Source: Stenopsyche tienmushanensis
Taxonomy: Eukaryota; Arthropoda; Insecta; Trichoptera; Stenopsychidae
Reading direction: 5' to 3'
DNA length: 64,000 nt
Assembly: GCA_008973525.1 (NCBI GenBank)
Contig: WACJ01000449.1
Coordinates: 1-64,000 of the forward strand
Under the pieces are notes generated by a model. That model did no database searches. It saw only the letters and a list, made by a program, of their open reading frames with translations, and was not told where the DNA came from. A program made the translations under genes and the position numbers. Position 1 is the first letter of the stretch; each line of letters opens with the position of its first letter. This document shows positions 1-9,500 of the stretch, piece after piece.

Positions 1-129
1 AAATGATCGGCACACTTGGTCCAATAAAAAGACGATCCTAAAGAAGTTGAGTAAGATTATAAAATAAGATGTTGTCCCAACATCAGCAGATTTTTGCAAA
101 AAAAAGTACTGTTTAGTCCATTTTTTTGT

Positions 130-560
130 GATTTTATAACTGATGAAGAAAGATAGATTTTCTATTCAAACGTGAAAAAAAAACAATGGTTAGATTGTGG
201 CCAAAAAAGGTTTTTTCTACATATGGTGAGATTCTAAAGGAATAATTTGGTTGGAAGTATTGGCACATGGTGAGTGTCGGTAGAAATACACTGTCAACAG
301 TTGGATGGATTGATTGTAACGTTGCATCAAAAGAGGCCAGCTTTGGTGAATAGTCGAACTATTATTCTCCAGCACGATAACGCATGAAAAACATAGGAGT
401 CTTGAATTTAGGAGCCTTGTTGCATTTTTTTGAGGATAATTTTTAAGAAATCAAAATTTTAGAAGGGTTGAAAATCGCCCTTTCAGACTATTTTCAGTCA
501 AAACCCACTGGATTTTATGAGAAAATCATAGGAGATTTAAAAGAAATCTAACAGAAGGTA
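130..560 (+). mobile_element. Degraded mariner transposase relic
   Basis: In the + frame from 295 the translation reads like the region before the second catalytic Asp of mariner transposases: a QQLDGL stretch, then HQKRPALVN and IILQHDNA (HDNA at 373-384, catalytic-type Asp codon 376-378), followed at once by a stop at 385. Upstream sequence (about 215-300) resembles the usual IIW-EVLAHG region but with stops. No terminal repeats were found, and the left part may lie outside the window. It is a dead fragment. The family assignment rests on the HDNA block only. Confidence 0.6.
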
Positions 561-825
561 ATATATAAAGTAAGAAATTATTTTGTGTTCGATAAAATTA
601 GAAGAAGAGATTATTTTGAATTGCATTGAGAAAAAACGATATTACTTTCGGGTACCTAATACTTTGTCTTCAACTGAATAATCAGGATCTGTTACATTAT
701 CAACGCATCGATTTAAATTTCTTTCATTTGAATCCATGGCTTAAAAAATGCATAATTTATAATAATTTTGAAAAAAATATTGAATGCATTCGCCAGAGAG
801 TTTCAAAACGAAACTTGTTTATTTC

Positions 826-957
826 TATGTATGTTCCATACGTTTGCTGGTGATTTGGTTTGAAAATATGTTTATTTGGAAAAACTGAATTGTATTTCAG
901 AAATGTTAGATGTGTATTCATAGATGTCGGCCAAATATACGAATGCTTCGAAATAAA
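826..957 (+). repeat. Left block of the tandem commissureless promoter duplication (copy 1)
   Basis: This block matches 6216-6335: shared ATGTTCCATAC, GGTTTGAAAATATGTTT, GGAAAAACTG and GCTTCGAAATAAAG-type strings in the same order and orientation. In copy 2 it lies directly before the promoter. In copy 1 about 1.8 kb separates it from the promoter, and that gap includes the piggyBac-like element at 1928-2694. It is best read as the left edge of a tandem duplication that also carries the promoter, first exon and intron start. The rest of 958-1579 shows nothing I recognise. Confidence 0.6.
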
Positions 958-1579
958 GTACACTTGGATCTGTTTTTATGCGGATCTTTTTTATGCGACT
1001 TTGAAGTTATTGCGGTTTTCAAAAAAAATAGAACCTATCCATCATTTTTCTATAGAGGACAAAGCTTTTTTTATGCGAATGCGCATAAAAAAAAACTAAA
1101 ATTAACACTACTGCAATTTACAACCGTTATAATGTGAGTGTGTATAGGGCGATTGGCGAACGGAATTGTTTTTAAATCTGGCAACTCTTCTTAAAAGCTT
1201 AAGAATTGCATGTCTTCATATCACGAACTGCGTAAAAAAATAATGGTTAAATCGTCGCAAAGTTTAACCCAGCTAGTAGTTATAAGGTAATTTTAAATCA
1301 TGATAAAAATTAGATGCTCTATTTGTATGTCCACCACTTATCATCCGTACAAATCCACTTTTTTCGTATGATATCATCAATATGACAGATAAAATTACTT
1401 TCTGCTGAGACACGGACAAAAACTCGCAAAATTCCCGATTTCTCTACAAATTATTTATTTCCGTCGCTGCAGATGAATACTTATATATGTACTATAATAC
1501 TTTGATGTGCTTCGTAATTATATTACGGAGGTATACAAAAATTCTGAAGCCCGTATATATTATATTTCATATCGATATT

Positions 1580-1628
1580 CCCATTATTAGAGTCGAGGTG
1601 TAGTGAATACATCACCGGTAGGGAAAGG
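1580..1628 (+). mobile_element. Right-end fragment of a TTAA-type MITE
   Basis: About 50 bp ending in GGGAAAGG and then TTAA (1629-1632). It matches the right half of the complete MITE at 25235-25368 (shared CATTATTAGAGTC and AATACATCAC). No matching left end is visible here, so this is a truncated copy. The stretch 1633-1927 has no gene; it includes an inverted AATCCCGAAATTTTCGGGATT-type repeat (about 1826-1857) that recurs near 15309. Confidence 0.6.
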
Positions 1629-1927
1629 TTAATATAACAATTTGAAAAACATATATGTACTCTATGTATGTATATGTATATATTAGACAGTTACTGCCCC
1701 TAGGCGTCGTCTAAGCTCGCCAATTAGTAGTTACGCCACTGTTTCCAAGTGTCCAGATTTCGGCGAGAACGTCTCGATTTAGTAGCCTTCAACGTATTGG
1801 TGAGGTGTACGATTTCTGTTAGATAAAAATTTCAATCCCGAAATTTTCGGGATTACGTTTACTAATCCCGGGGTTTAAGAGCACCTAAAACTATCCAGGA
1901 TCCCAGGATTAGATCGCCTAGTGCTAA

Positions 1928-2694
1928 CCGATCGGTGGGCAGTGCAGTCATCTTATGGGGTACATTTGTGTCTAATACTTGTTTCTTGCGCCGGATTAGT
2001 CTATGCATACCGCCTTCGGGAACAATAAAATAAACCAATTAAAGAAAATGGCTTAAACACTCTCTAACTTTTCTAAGTATGATAAATTAATTTGACTTGA
2101 AGTACATATATGTATATTATAAGCATCGACGAGTTGTAAAATTGTAATATATTTAAGTTTCGGATTATACATTAAAAATATATATTATTTAGTTTGTATT
2201 TTTACGTAAATGTAATAAAAATTGTTTTTCAAAAAAATATTATAAATCAGATTTAGCAATCAAGCGGAAAATAAACGCACCAACACTTCGTGGAGATGCC
2301 AGAATTGCCCAAATAATCCTCCGCTGTGTCCTGTAAATTGCTTTATATATTTATGTGATGATTTTTTTTTCGTAATTTAGTATATGTACATATAAAATTA
2401 TTTAACAATCTTGTGATCTGTGTAATTATTTTTTGTAACCTTGTAAACCCTTTTTGTGTAATTTTGTAAAGTGTACTTTTTTATAAAATGTAACTAAATA
2501 TTTGTATAATTTTCGTAAATTTATAAGCCTCGAAATCACCACACATACATCCATATGCAAATTGAATATAATACAATAAAAATAGAATACGATCCTCGGC
2601 AAAAATAAAAATGTCCACTTCTACGTTTACGAATTGCGTCGACAATCGGTGTTCCGAGACGAGACGTACACAATCTGAAGTGTCCACCAAAGCG
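1928..2694 (+). mobile_element. piggyBac-like element, family A copy 1 (degraded, 3' part)
   Basis: The right end abuts TTAA (2695-2698); the left end abuts CTAA (1924-1927), probably a decayed TTAA. The ends form an imperfect terminal inverted repeat around CGGTGGGCAGT / TGTCCACC. Near 2287-2350 a + frame encodes a cysteine-rich piece, WRCQNCPNNPPLC then NCFIY, which resembles the C-terminal zinc-finger-like domain of piggyBac transposases. The DDE core is missing. The element is collinear with 17369-18786 apart from an extra ~650-bp segment in that copy. It stops about 45 bp upstream of the TATA box of comm-like promoter 1, so it may have displaced older upstream elements. Confidence 0.7.
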
Positions 2695-2743
2695 TTAACA
2701 TGTAAGTGGGGGGGGGTTTCAGTGATGACTGATAAGGAAGACT

Positions 2744-2778
2744 TATATTCGAACGTCGCTCGCTCCGCCCTTCAATAA
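2744..2778 (+). promoter_or_regulatory. Core promoter of comm-like first exon copy 1
   Basis: TATATT at 2744-2749 is followed by an initiator-like TTCAATA with the predicted +1 A at 2774, exactly 30 bp downstream. The sister promoter at 6371-6403 has the same spacing and a shared stretch GATAAGGAAG-CTTATATTCGA. The initiator is TCAAT rather than the canonical arthropod TCAGT, so it may be weaker. This is inference from sequence only. Confidence 0.55.
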
Positions 2779-2873
2779 GATGTCATTGTTGGCATTGTAA
2801 TAGTGTTTGCGGGTCTTTTGCCTCTCTATATACTGACACGATCTGTTTTCAAAACACAATCGCTAACCGTCCT

Positions 2874-3189
2874 ATGAAAGATCACAAGTATACTAACTCT
2901 GATCACAGTTCGAGCCGTTTTGAAAAAATTAAAATAATGAAAATGACGGAATCTCGCATCATGATCGAAATTCCCAACGAAGACGGCATAGACTACTTCT
3001 TCAAAAATATGACGATACGGATGACGGAGCTGGAGGAGTTGAGTTCGAGACGAGGAGACGCCTCCGATGACAAGAAACCGGCGACGAACGTGTGGCTGAG
3101 CGTCGTCTTCGCCCTGCTGGTGCTCTTCTGCGCCGCCTGCGTCTGTTCCTGTCTGCTCTATCACAGATTCCGGCTTTGGAAGAGGAGAG
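2874..3189 (+). CDS. comm-like: Alternative first coding exon (copy 1) of commissureless-like gene
   Basis: This exon encodes a short N-terminal segment, a conserved MTESRI start region (second and third in-frame Met at 2937 and 2943), an N-glycosylation sequon NMT, an acidic GDASDDKK stretch and one membrane segment (VWLSVVFALLVLFCAACVC), ending in LYHRFRLWKRR. It stops at a donor GTCGGT (3190) in phase 1, which joins in frame to the exon at 16195-16433. Starting at 2874 the joined product is 184 aa. Without a splice the frame runs to a stop at 3314, which I regard as intronic read-through. It is about 75% identical to the exon at 6538-6793 with no indels. It is probably an alternative first exon with its own promoter, and less likely a decaying duplicate. 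Its donor is less canonical than that of copy 2. Confidence 0.7.
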
Positions 3190-4654
3190 GTCGGTCATAT
3201 TCCTTCTTATCGGCCTTCGATGTAAATAATAGGAACGCAACCAAAACCAAATTAAATAAATATCGGTTCGAAATCCTAGCTTTTATTATTCGATTCTATC
3301 TTCACAAACAGTAAATAGTTTGGCAACACTTATTAAATGATTGTTTATTTTACTTATTTATAGAAAATTTAAATAATACTTTGAAAGTATGACTTAATCA
3401 TGTTGAATTTTCACTAGATTTCAACCATCTCCCCCTCCCAAACCCAACGGCACTCAGTCGCCAGACTGTCATAATGATAGTCCAGAAACATGCCAGAACA
3501 CAACTATTAAATTATTCACATGTGTTAGATGACCCTCAATTTATGCTGCTAGCTCTCTGTATATTACATTTATTATAGTATTACTAAATTATTCATTAAA
3601 AATCGGAACATTATACATTTATTTTAAAATCCTAAAAATAACAAAGCACATTTAGTGCGATCCTAAACATTGCATTTCACTTACTAACTTTTCAAAGTAA
3701 GAAGTGTAGGATGATAATCTCAATCGTAAACAACTATGTATCAAGGTTGACATTGGCAATTCGAGATCTTGTTTTTGATTTTATCATGTTCATGGTGGAA
3801 AATAAAGATTCGCACTAATATGTGGAACCAAAACAGGATTTTATTTTGTAAACTCTCTTTTTCACAAGAGGGGACTTTTTATGGTCAACTAAATTCCAAA
3901 TGTAGTCAGCTAGTCCTTGCGATTTTGAGATGGTGTAATTTTGTATATTTAAGATTTCTTTTTCAATTTTTGATGTATCTTGTTGAAGCGTTTCCGCTAT
4001 GATATTAGTAATAGAATCTATTTTCAAATTGCTCTAAAAATGATTTTAGTTGATCAATTTTCCTTTTTTTCGACTCTGATTTAGGTGGATAATCAACGTA
4101 AAAATAATAATGACACGACGCCGTTGCACATTGAGGAAAAACATTTGTCCTTCGCTATAATAAAAAGATAGTCTCCTTTCCAATCGCTGTTAAATAGATA
4201 GGTTCGTGATTTTACTCGGTCAACTCATTTTGTGGTAAATTTTTTTCGATAAAAAACCAACCGCACTGAAAATACGTAATGTGGTGCATCGCTAAAATTT
4301 AGATAAAGAGGGGTACAGATACGTACCTAAACGAGTGCACATTATTAGCATATGTAACCCTTCAATAAAAAAATATATATTTGATACTTTGCCGGACACA
4401 AAAATGGTTCCGCGGGCGTAGGTGCGCCCACGGGCAAGTGTTTGGAAAGTCCCGGTCTATAATGATGTGAATTGTTTTAGCACAATCATAAAAAAGAATA
4501 TGTCTATCGCTACCCGTCGTTAAAATGGATTAGATCGAATAGGATATTTCTTGTGATCTAAAAATTATTAACACGCGGTTGTAATTTATTTCAACAGCAT
4601 CCCCTTCGTTTTTTTTTTGCGAAATTAATAACTGCAATGTGTTGATGTTTTTTA
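3190..4654 (+). other. Intron after first exon copy 1; includes duplicated block 4321-4640
   Basis: There is no coding potential I trust. From 3190 to about 3320 the intron start still resembles 6794-6890. The segment 4321-4640 matches 6908-7155 (shared GATGTGAATT-TTTTAGCACAA, CTACCCGTCGTTA-like, and CATCCCCTTCG blocks). This shows that the duplicated unit extends into the intron and that copy 1 was later split by insertions between about 3320 and 4320. Confidence 0.55.
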
Positions 4655-6010
4655 ATTTTTATTTTCCAGTTATCAGAGTTGTTGAATCGATTGTTGGAGT
4701 TGAATCCTGGAGTTTATTTTGTTATTCATCAATATCTTCTCAATAAAGATAGTTCTAGAGCATCTAAACTCTTGCAATATTAGGCATAGCAAAGCTTGCC
4801 GGGTACTCGCTTTATTTAAAAATACAATAATTATACATTTGTCTATTTTTAACATAAGCACGCAAACGATGTGATTGAGGCCAAACGTAGAATTTAAAAG
4901 TGACTCCAATACGAACGAATTGATCTAAGTATGAATTAAAATGATAACGTTTGTGTGCTACCGCCTCACGATATAGTCCGCCGAAGACCGAACCCGGCCC
5001 TCCTACCCGAGGGTCGGCCGCTGCGAGCGCCCTCCGACACTCTTTAGGGAGGGTTACGCGCCGCGGCCCCGATCGTGCTCTAGGCTTCCCGTGAGATTTT
5101 TACCCACTAAACCCCCATCCTCTTCGGCTGCCACCCGGCTACTAATTAAGTATTGAGTGGTAGCGATGTGTCCCTCGCGGGCTCTCCGTTTGTCTCTTTC
5201 CGAACGTGATTCTTCTGCCGTCGTCGTCTTCTACGTTCAGCATCCTCCTTCCGCCGCATAGTGCACGTCGTGGATTTGCACCACGCATCCCATGCCCTAG
5301 CATCCGTTAACGTCGAAGGTATCATGTTGCTAGAGGAGAGCGAGCTGATTCCCAGCTCCTCCCGTAGGATGTTCCTTTCAGTGTTCCATGCTGGGCAGAC
5401 AGATGTCGTGTGTGCAGCATCGTCGTACTCCGCTCCGCAGTGGTGGCACTCCGGGCCGGTCTCTTTGTCTATTTTGTGTAGGTAGCTACCAAAACAACCG
5501 TGCCCGGTGAGAACCTGGGTCAAGTGGTAACACAGTCGAACGTACTTTCTGTCTACCCAGGCTCTCAGGCTCAGTATTAGCTCGTCCGTCCGCCGACCTT
5601 TAGCGTAGTTGTTCCATCGGGACTGCCACGCCGCCGTGGTCCTTTGCTTAGCGTTGTTCCTGTCTTCACCTTTCTGTATTGCCTGTCTCTCATAAGCGAG
5701 CGGTATGACAGTCAGTGCCAGGACGAGGTCTTCCGACACTCTATGCGACATGCTCCTTCCGGCCATGTTAAGCCTGGCCCTTCCAATTTGTAATTAGCGC
5801 CACTGAATCCTAGTCGCACGCCAGCCACCGCATCTCGGCTGTCTATGTCCACCCTCATAGCTGGAAGCCAAATCCTCCAACCCACCAATTAGATACTTTG
5901 TTAAATATCTCGTTCCTCCTAAGGAGCACTGTTCCTTCTCAAGAATGGGCAAAAAAAACACTTGGCAAATACATAACAAATCGACAGTTTTTAGAATTCT
6001 ATCACGCTGA
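4655..6010 (-). repeat. Helitron-like dispersed repeat (minus copy), interrupted
   Basis: 4655-4991 and about 5960-5992 together are the reverse complement of 36290-36680. Shared pieces are GTTGTTGAATCGATT, CTTGCCGGGTAC, TGCAATATTAGGCA-like and TATAGTCC-CCGAAGACCG. The + copy at 36069 begins with an AT-rich TCTAATATATAAAAATTAG start followed by a TTTGTTTGTTCGTA-type body, a layout typical of Helitron ends. No Rep/helicase frame is present. A further fragment resembling the region after the repeat's right end lies at 6025-6115. The Helitron assignment is tentative; the repeat itself is clear. Confidence 0.5.
4992..5958 (-). pseudogene. R1/jockey-like non-LTR retrotransposon 3' end (5'-truncated)
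   Basis: An open minus-strand frame at 5766-5146 (206 aa) matches the region after the reverse transcriptase in R1/jockey-related ORF2 proteins: a helical YRTVSE-like segment (here MSHRVSEDLVLALTVIPL), then LTQVLTGHGCFGSYL, then a CCHC-type motif CHHCGAEYDDAAHTTSVCP (C-x2-C-x8-H-x4-C), followed by an Arg-rich tail. The polymerase domain is missing. It sits inside the Helitron-like repeat: the repeat breaks at about 4991 and resumes at about 5960. There is no poly(A)/poly(T) tail. It is not functional. Confidence 0.75.
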
Positions 6011-6215
6011 TAAACAAAGAATTATATCAATTTTACGAAAAAAGTAATGTTTCATGAATTTCTTACGAAATCTCCCGCGCTTTAGGCGAAGCTTAACGCG
6101 AAACACCCGAACTGTAAGTGAACAATAAATTATACATTTCATATTATTTTTTGTATGAAATTCGATTTACAACCATTTCGCATTGCGTCCAAGGTAGTCG
6201 AGAGCTGACTGTAGT

Positions 6216-6335
6216 TTATTTCTGGATATGTTCCATACATTTGGTTTGAAAATATGTTTGTGTGGAAAAACTGCAAACAGGATCGTATTTTATAAATGTT
6301 ATCTAAATACGAGTGCTTTGAAATAAAGAGTGTGA
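6216..6335 (+). repeat. Left block of duplicated commissureless promoter unit (copy 2)
   Basis: This is homologous to 826-957, in the same orientation, and sits directly upstream of promoter 2. In this copy the unit is continuous through promoter, exon and intron start, so it probably preserves the original arrangement. Confidence 0.6.
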
Positions 6336-6370
6336 CATCTAGCGGCGAGTAGCGGCTGATAAGGAAGGCT

Positions 6371-6403
6371 TATATTCGAGCGTCGCGAGGTTTGTCGTTC
6401 AGT
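6371..6403 (+). promoter_or_regulatory. Core promoter of comm-like first exon copy 2
   Basis: TATATT at 6371-6376 lies exactly 30 bp before the +1 A (6401) of a perfect arthropod initiator TTCAGT (6398-6403). The layout matches promoter 1 (2744/2774). The combination of TATA, correct spacing and TCAGT makes this a strong candidate TATA-type, developmentally regulated promoter. No transcript data are available. Confidence 0.65.
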
Positions 6404-6487
6404 CAGCTGCGATTGTGACGTTGTTTGCTTGTGTTTCGCCTCTCCACGTATTCACGCCGTTTTCAAAACACACTCGCCAATCGCCCT

Positions 6488-6550
6488 ATGAAGGATCGCA
6501 ACTTTACTAACTCTGAGCGCACTTTTCAAATATTAAAATGCTGGATATGA
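6488..6550 (+). promoter_or_regulatory. Upstream ORF overlapping the comm-like start (copy 2)
   Basis: An ATG at 6488 opens a 20-codon frame that ends at TGA 6548-6550. It overlaps the main ATG at 6538 in another frame. The homologous ATG in copy 1 (2874) is in frame with the protein and instead adds an N-terminal extension. If transcription starts at 6401, this uORF would reduce translation from the downstream ATG. Confidence 0.5.
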
Positions 6551-9500
6551 CGGAATCTCGGATCACGATCGAAATTCCCATCGAAGACGCCATGGACGGC
6601 TTCGCCAAAAATATGACGATGCTGATGACGGAACTGGAGGAGTTGAACTCCCGACAGGGAGACGCCTCCGACGACAAGAAGCTGGTGACGGACGTGTGGG
6701 TGGGCGTCGTCCTCACCCTGCTGGTGCTCTCCTGCGCCGCCTGCATGTGCTCCTGTCTGCTCTATCACAGATTCCAGCTCTGGAAGAGGAGAGGTCAGTC
6801 ATGTTCATCGTCGGGCCTTCGATATAAATCTTAGGATAAACCCTGGCTTTTATTGTTCAAACCCATCCTCACAATAAGTTCTAACTTATGTCACGAAATT
6901 AAAGTCAATTCGTTTGTACATTCACGAGTGTAGTTAATATGTAATAACATATGTCCCCAAAAAATGTTCAAACACTACTCTACAGCGATGTGAATTCTTT
7001 TAGCACAACCGTAAGAAATAATGTGTGTTGTTTGTCACCCGTTGTTAGATCGAATCACACATTTCTTCAATCAACTCGCGCTTGTAAATCGCGCGTTGAA
7101 ATTTATTTCGACAGCCTCCCCTTCGTTTGTGTTGCAAAATGAATAACTGCAGTTTCCTCACCAAATGATATTTCTTTTTGGAAGCACGCGGAAATATCGG
7201 AAGACAAAAGGGAATCCTAATCTAAACGACGATCGACCCTCGAAGGCTATGAGATTACGCACTCATTATATCGCTCACAGTTCATTCCCTTCAAAAAATA
7301 TTTTCACGGCCCTCTCCGCCCATATCGATTTTGAAATTCTATCGTAGCATCTTAGTTCTTCTGATCGAACTTCTAGTTCAATCTGGTCGATAACCTCCTC
7401 TGTCTTGTTTTTCGTAGGAAATTATATCCTGTCGGATTACAAGGAAAACAATTATTTAACCGTTTGACTGCAAAGAAGCCTTACATCTTTGCGAAAAATT
7501 TCCGCCACAAGTGCGGCGTAGCGATATATAGACGCTGTCGTTGCGCGCTGTGTCTGTATATATTTTATTTTGTGTGCAATAGTTTTATATATTTTATCAT
7601 TCCTGAAATAAAATAGACTTTTATTTCATTCGTTTTTTTCTATTTTACATGTTGCCAAATTTGATTACATTTCATATAAAAAATTAACGATAATTGGCAT
7701 AGCACTAATATGCTGAATATAAAAGAATCGGATGTTCGATTGTTATCTTTATCTTTAGATAATGCTTACGGTGGATTTCAATATTTTGATTGCAAATTAT
7801 CGGAAATCTTGTTGGACGATCTTCGGCGCTCGACGCGACTCAGACCGCGACCCGCGGGCGTTCGCATTTTTTCGCGATCACTCGCTGCTCCGATTCATCA
7901 ACGGACATACCTCTCGATCGAACGCAGTCGTTCGAACGATGGAGACATATGTTGGGAAGATTTTTCCGCTCATCTTTGGGTGTCGATGGATCGATCTGCA
8001 CCTCGTGTAAATATTCGGTCGGGCAAAACGATGAGCGAAGGTCGCCGATAAAAAGCGGCGATAGCAGCTAAAAGCACACAATGTCAACATCAACTGAGAA
8101 CGCAAAATCCTGAATCTCGAAGAATTTCGTCGCCTTTGTTTATCGTCGTCGATTCGATCGTCCGACCTCCGATTTTCGGAACGACGAATTTTCATACGCA
8201 CAGATATTAGTCTTCCGTAGATAATCTCGACTCGGCGCAATGTTTTCTATAATATAGTAATCGCTCATCGCAATCCAGATAAAAATTATAAAGAAAAAAA
8301 TATTTTTCATACGTCAGATGAATCACGGCATTGTTCGGAAAGAGGGCATTCACGCGCTTACTCATTTTATATAGGAAAAAATAATCTTCGTACATTTACA
8401 TACGTTTACGATCGAGATTCGCGATCCAAAATACAGAGCGCGGCAGGGAAACTACCTTATCTGAAACGCGCGCACTCAAGCGACAGTTAGGCCCGATCCA
8501 CACTATCCACGCTCCGGTCAAATATTCTTACACAAGAAACAATCAGAGTGTTCACACTATCGGATCGTTCCAATTCCGTTTCTTCTATGAGAATATTTGA
8601 CCGGACCGAGACCGAGAGCGAGATCGAACCGGTAACGGCACCATAGCGTGTATCGGGCCTTATTCAGAGAAGAGTGGGTCGTTGCTAGACCTATGTTTCG
8701 TTCTTTCGAATGAACCCATCCGTTTCCCGTTTCCCTGCCGCATATTTACGATCCCGGGAGACATTCGAGGACTCGGGCGTGCTCTCTCACACGCACGACC
8801 GATCGTCATTTTTTTCTTTCGACGTACATACTTTTGTTTTGACGCGTTTCAAAGCTTCGCGGCGCACGTTGACGTCATCGTAATTGTAATTCCGCGATAT
8901 CAAAGTAAAACTGACTCCAATCAATCGATAAAGTCATTTTCGCTCGACGATTTACCGCCTCGTTCAAATTCACCAATATGTTTGCCCCCATTTACAGGAT
9001 AGTACCGTTCACTCTTCTCTCAGGAGCGGGCAGCTTGAGTCAAGCTTGTATATCTATAAATGAACCTTAACACTGTTGATAGCACACAATATTCCTTCAT
9101 ATCTTTGCGTAAACGTAAACAATACACGTGTGTGTCTTCATTTTTAGAATCAAAATAATACATTTGTTGAATATTATAACAATATAATTGATTTATGTGG
9201 TTTTCTACTATGTATTATGATTCTAAGAATACCACCAACGATCTAAGAAGACTCCATACCTGAAGGTTTTCAACCGGATACGGGAAAATTCCATTATTTT
9301 TTTAATGTTTATTTTGTCGTCATCTTTTGATAATTGATGTGATTACTTTATTTTGCACTCTATAAAAAAACATTCAAATATTGTATTCCTTTATAGAAAT
9401 AAAAGTGTTTCGTGGGTTCGTAAAACTTGGTCGAATATTTAATTGAAATGTGACAAAAGAATAAAAGAGATCGTAAATGTAATGTTCAAAAAATATATTT

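Noticed and set aside
2826..3164. 112-codon minus-strand frame across the comm-like exon (similar frame at 6526-6768)
   Set aside because: It mirrors the sense exon; the protein is His/Arg-rich without family features, and the sense frame explains the conservation.
2874..3189. Exon copy 1 as a pseudogene
   Set aside because: Its frame, donor phase, sequon and membrane segment are all intact and there are no indels relative to copy 2. I therefore call it an alternative exon, though expression is unproven.
7455..7600. Possible piggyBac-type MITE starting TTAA-CCGTTTGACTGC
   Set aside because: No inverted partner end and no second TTAA at a sensible distance.
7710..8240. Overlapping frames of 80-120 codons on both strands
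   Set aside because: Three plus frames and one minus frame are open together, with no domain or splice context; this is a base-composition effect in the comm-like intron.
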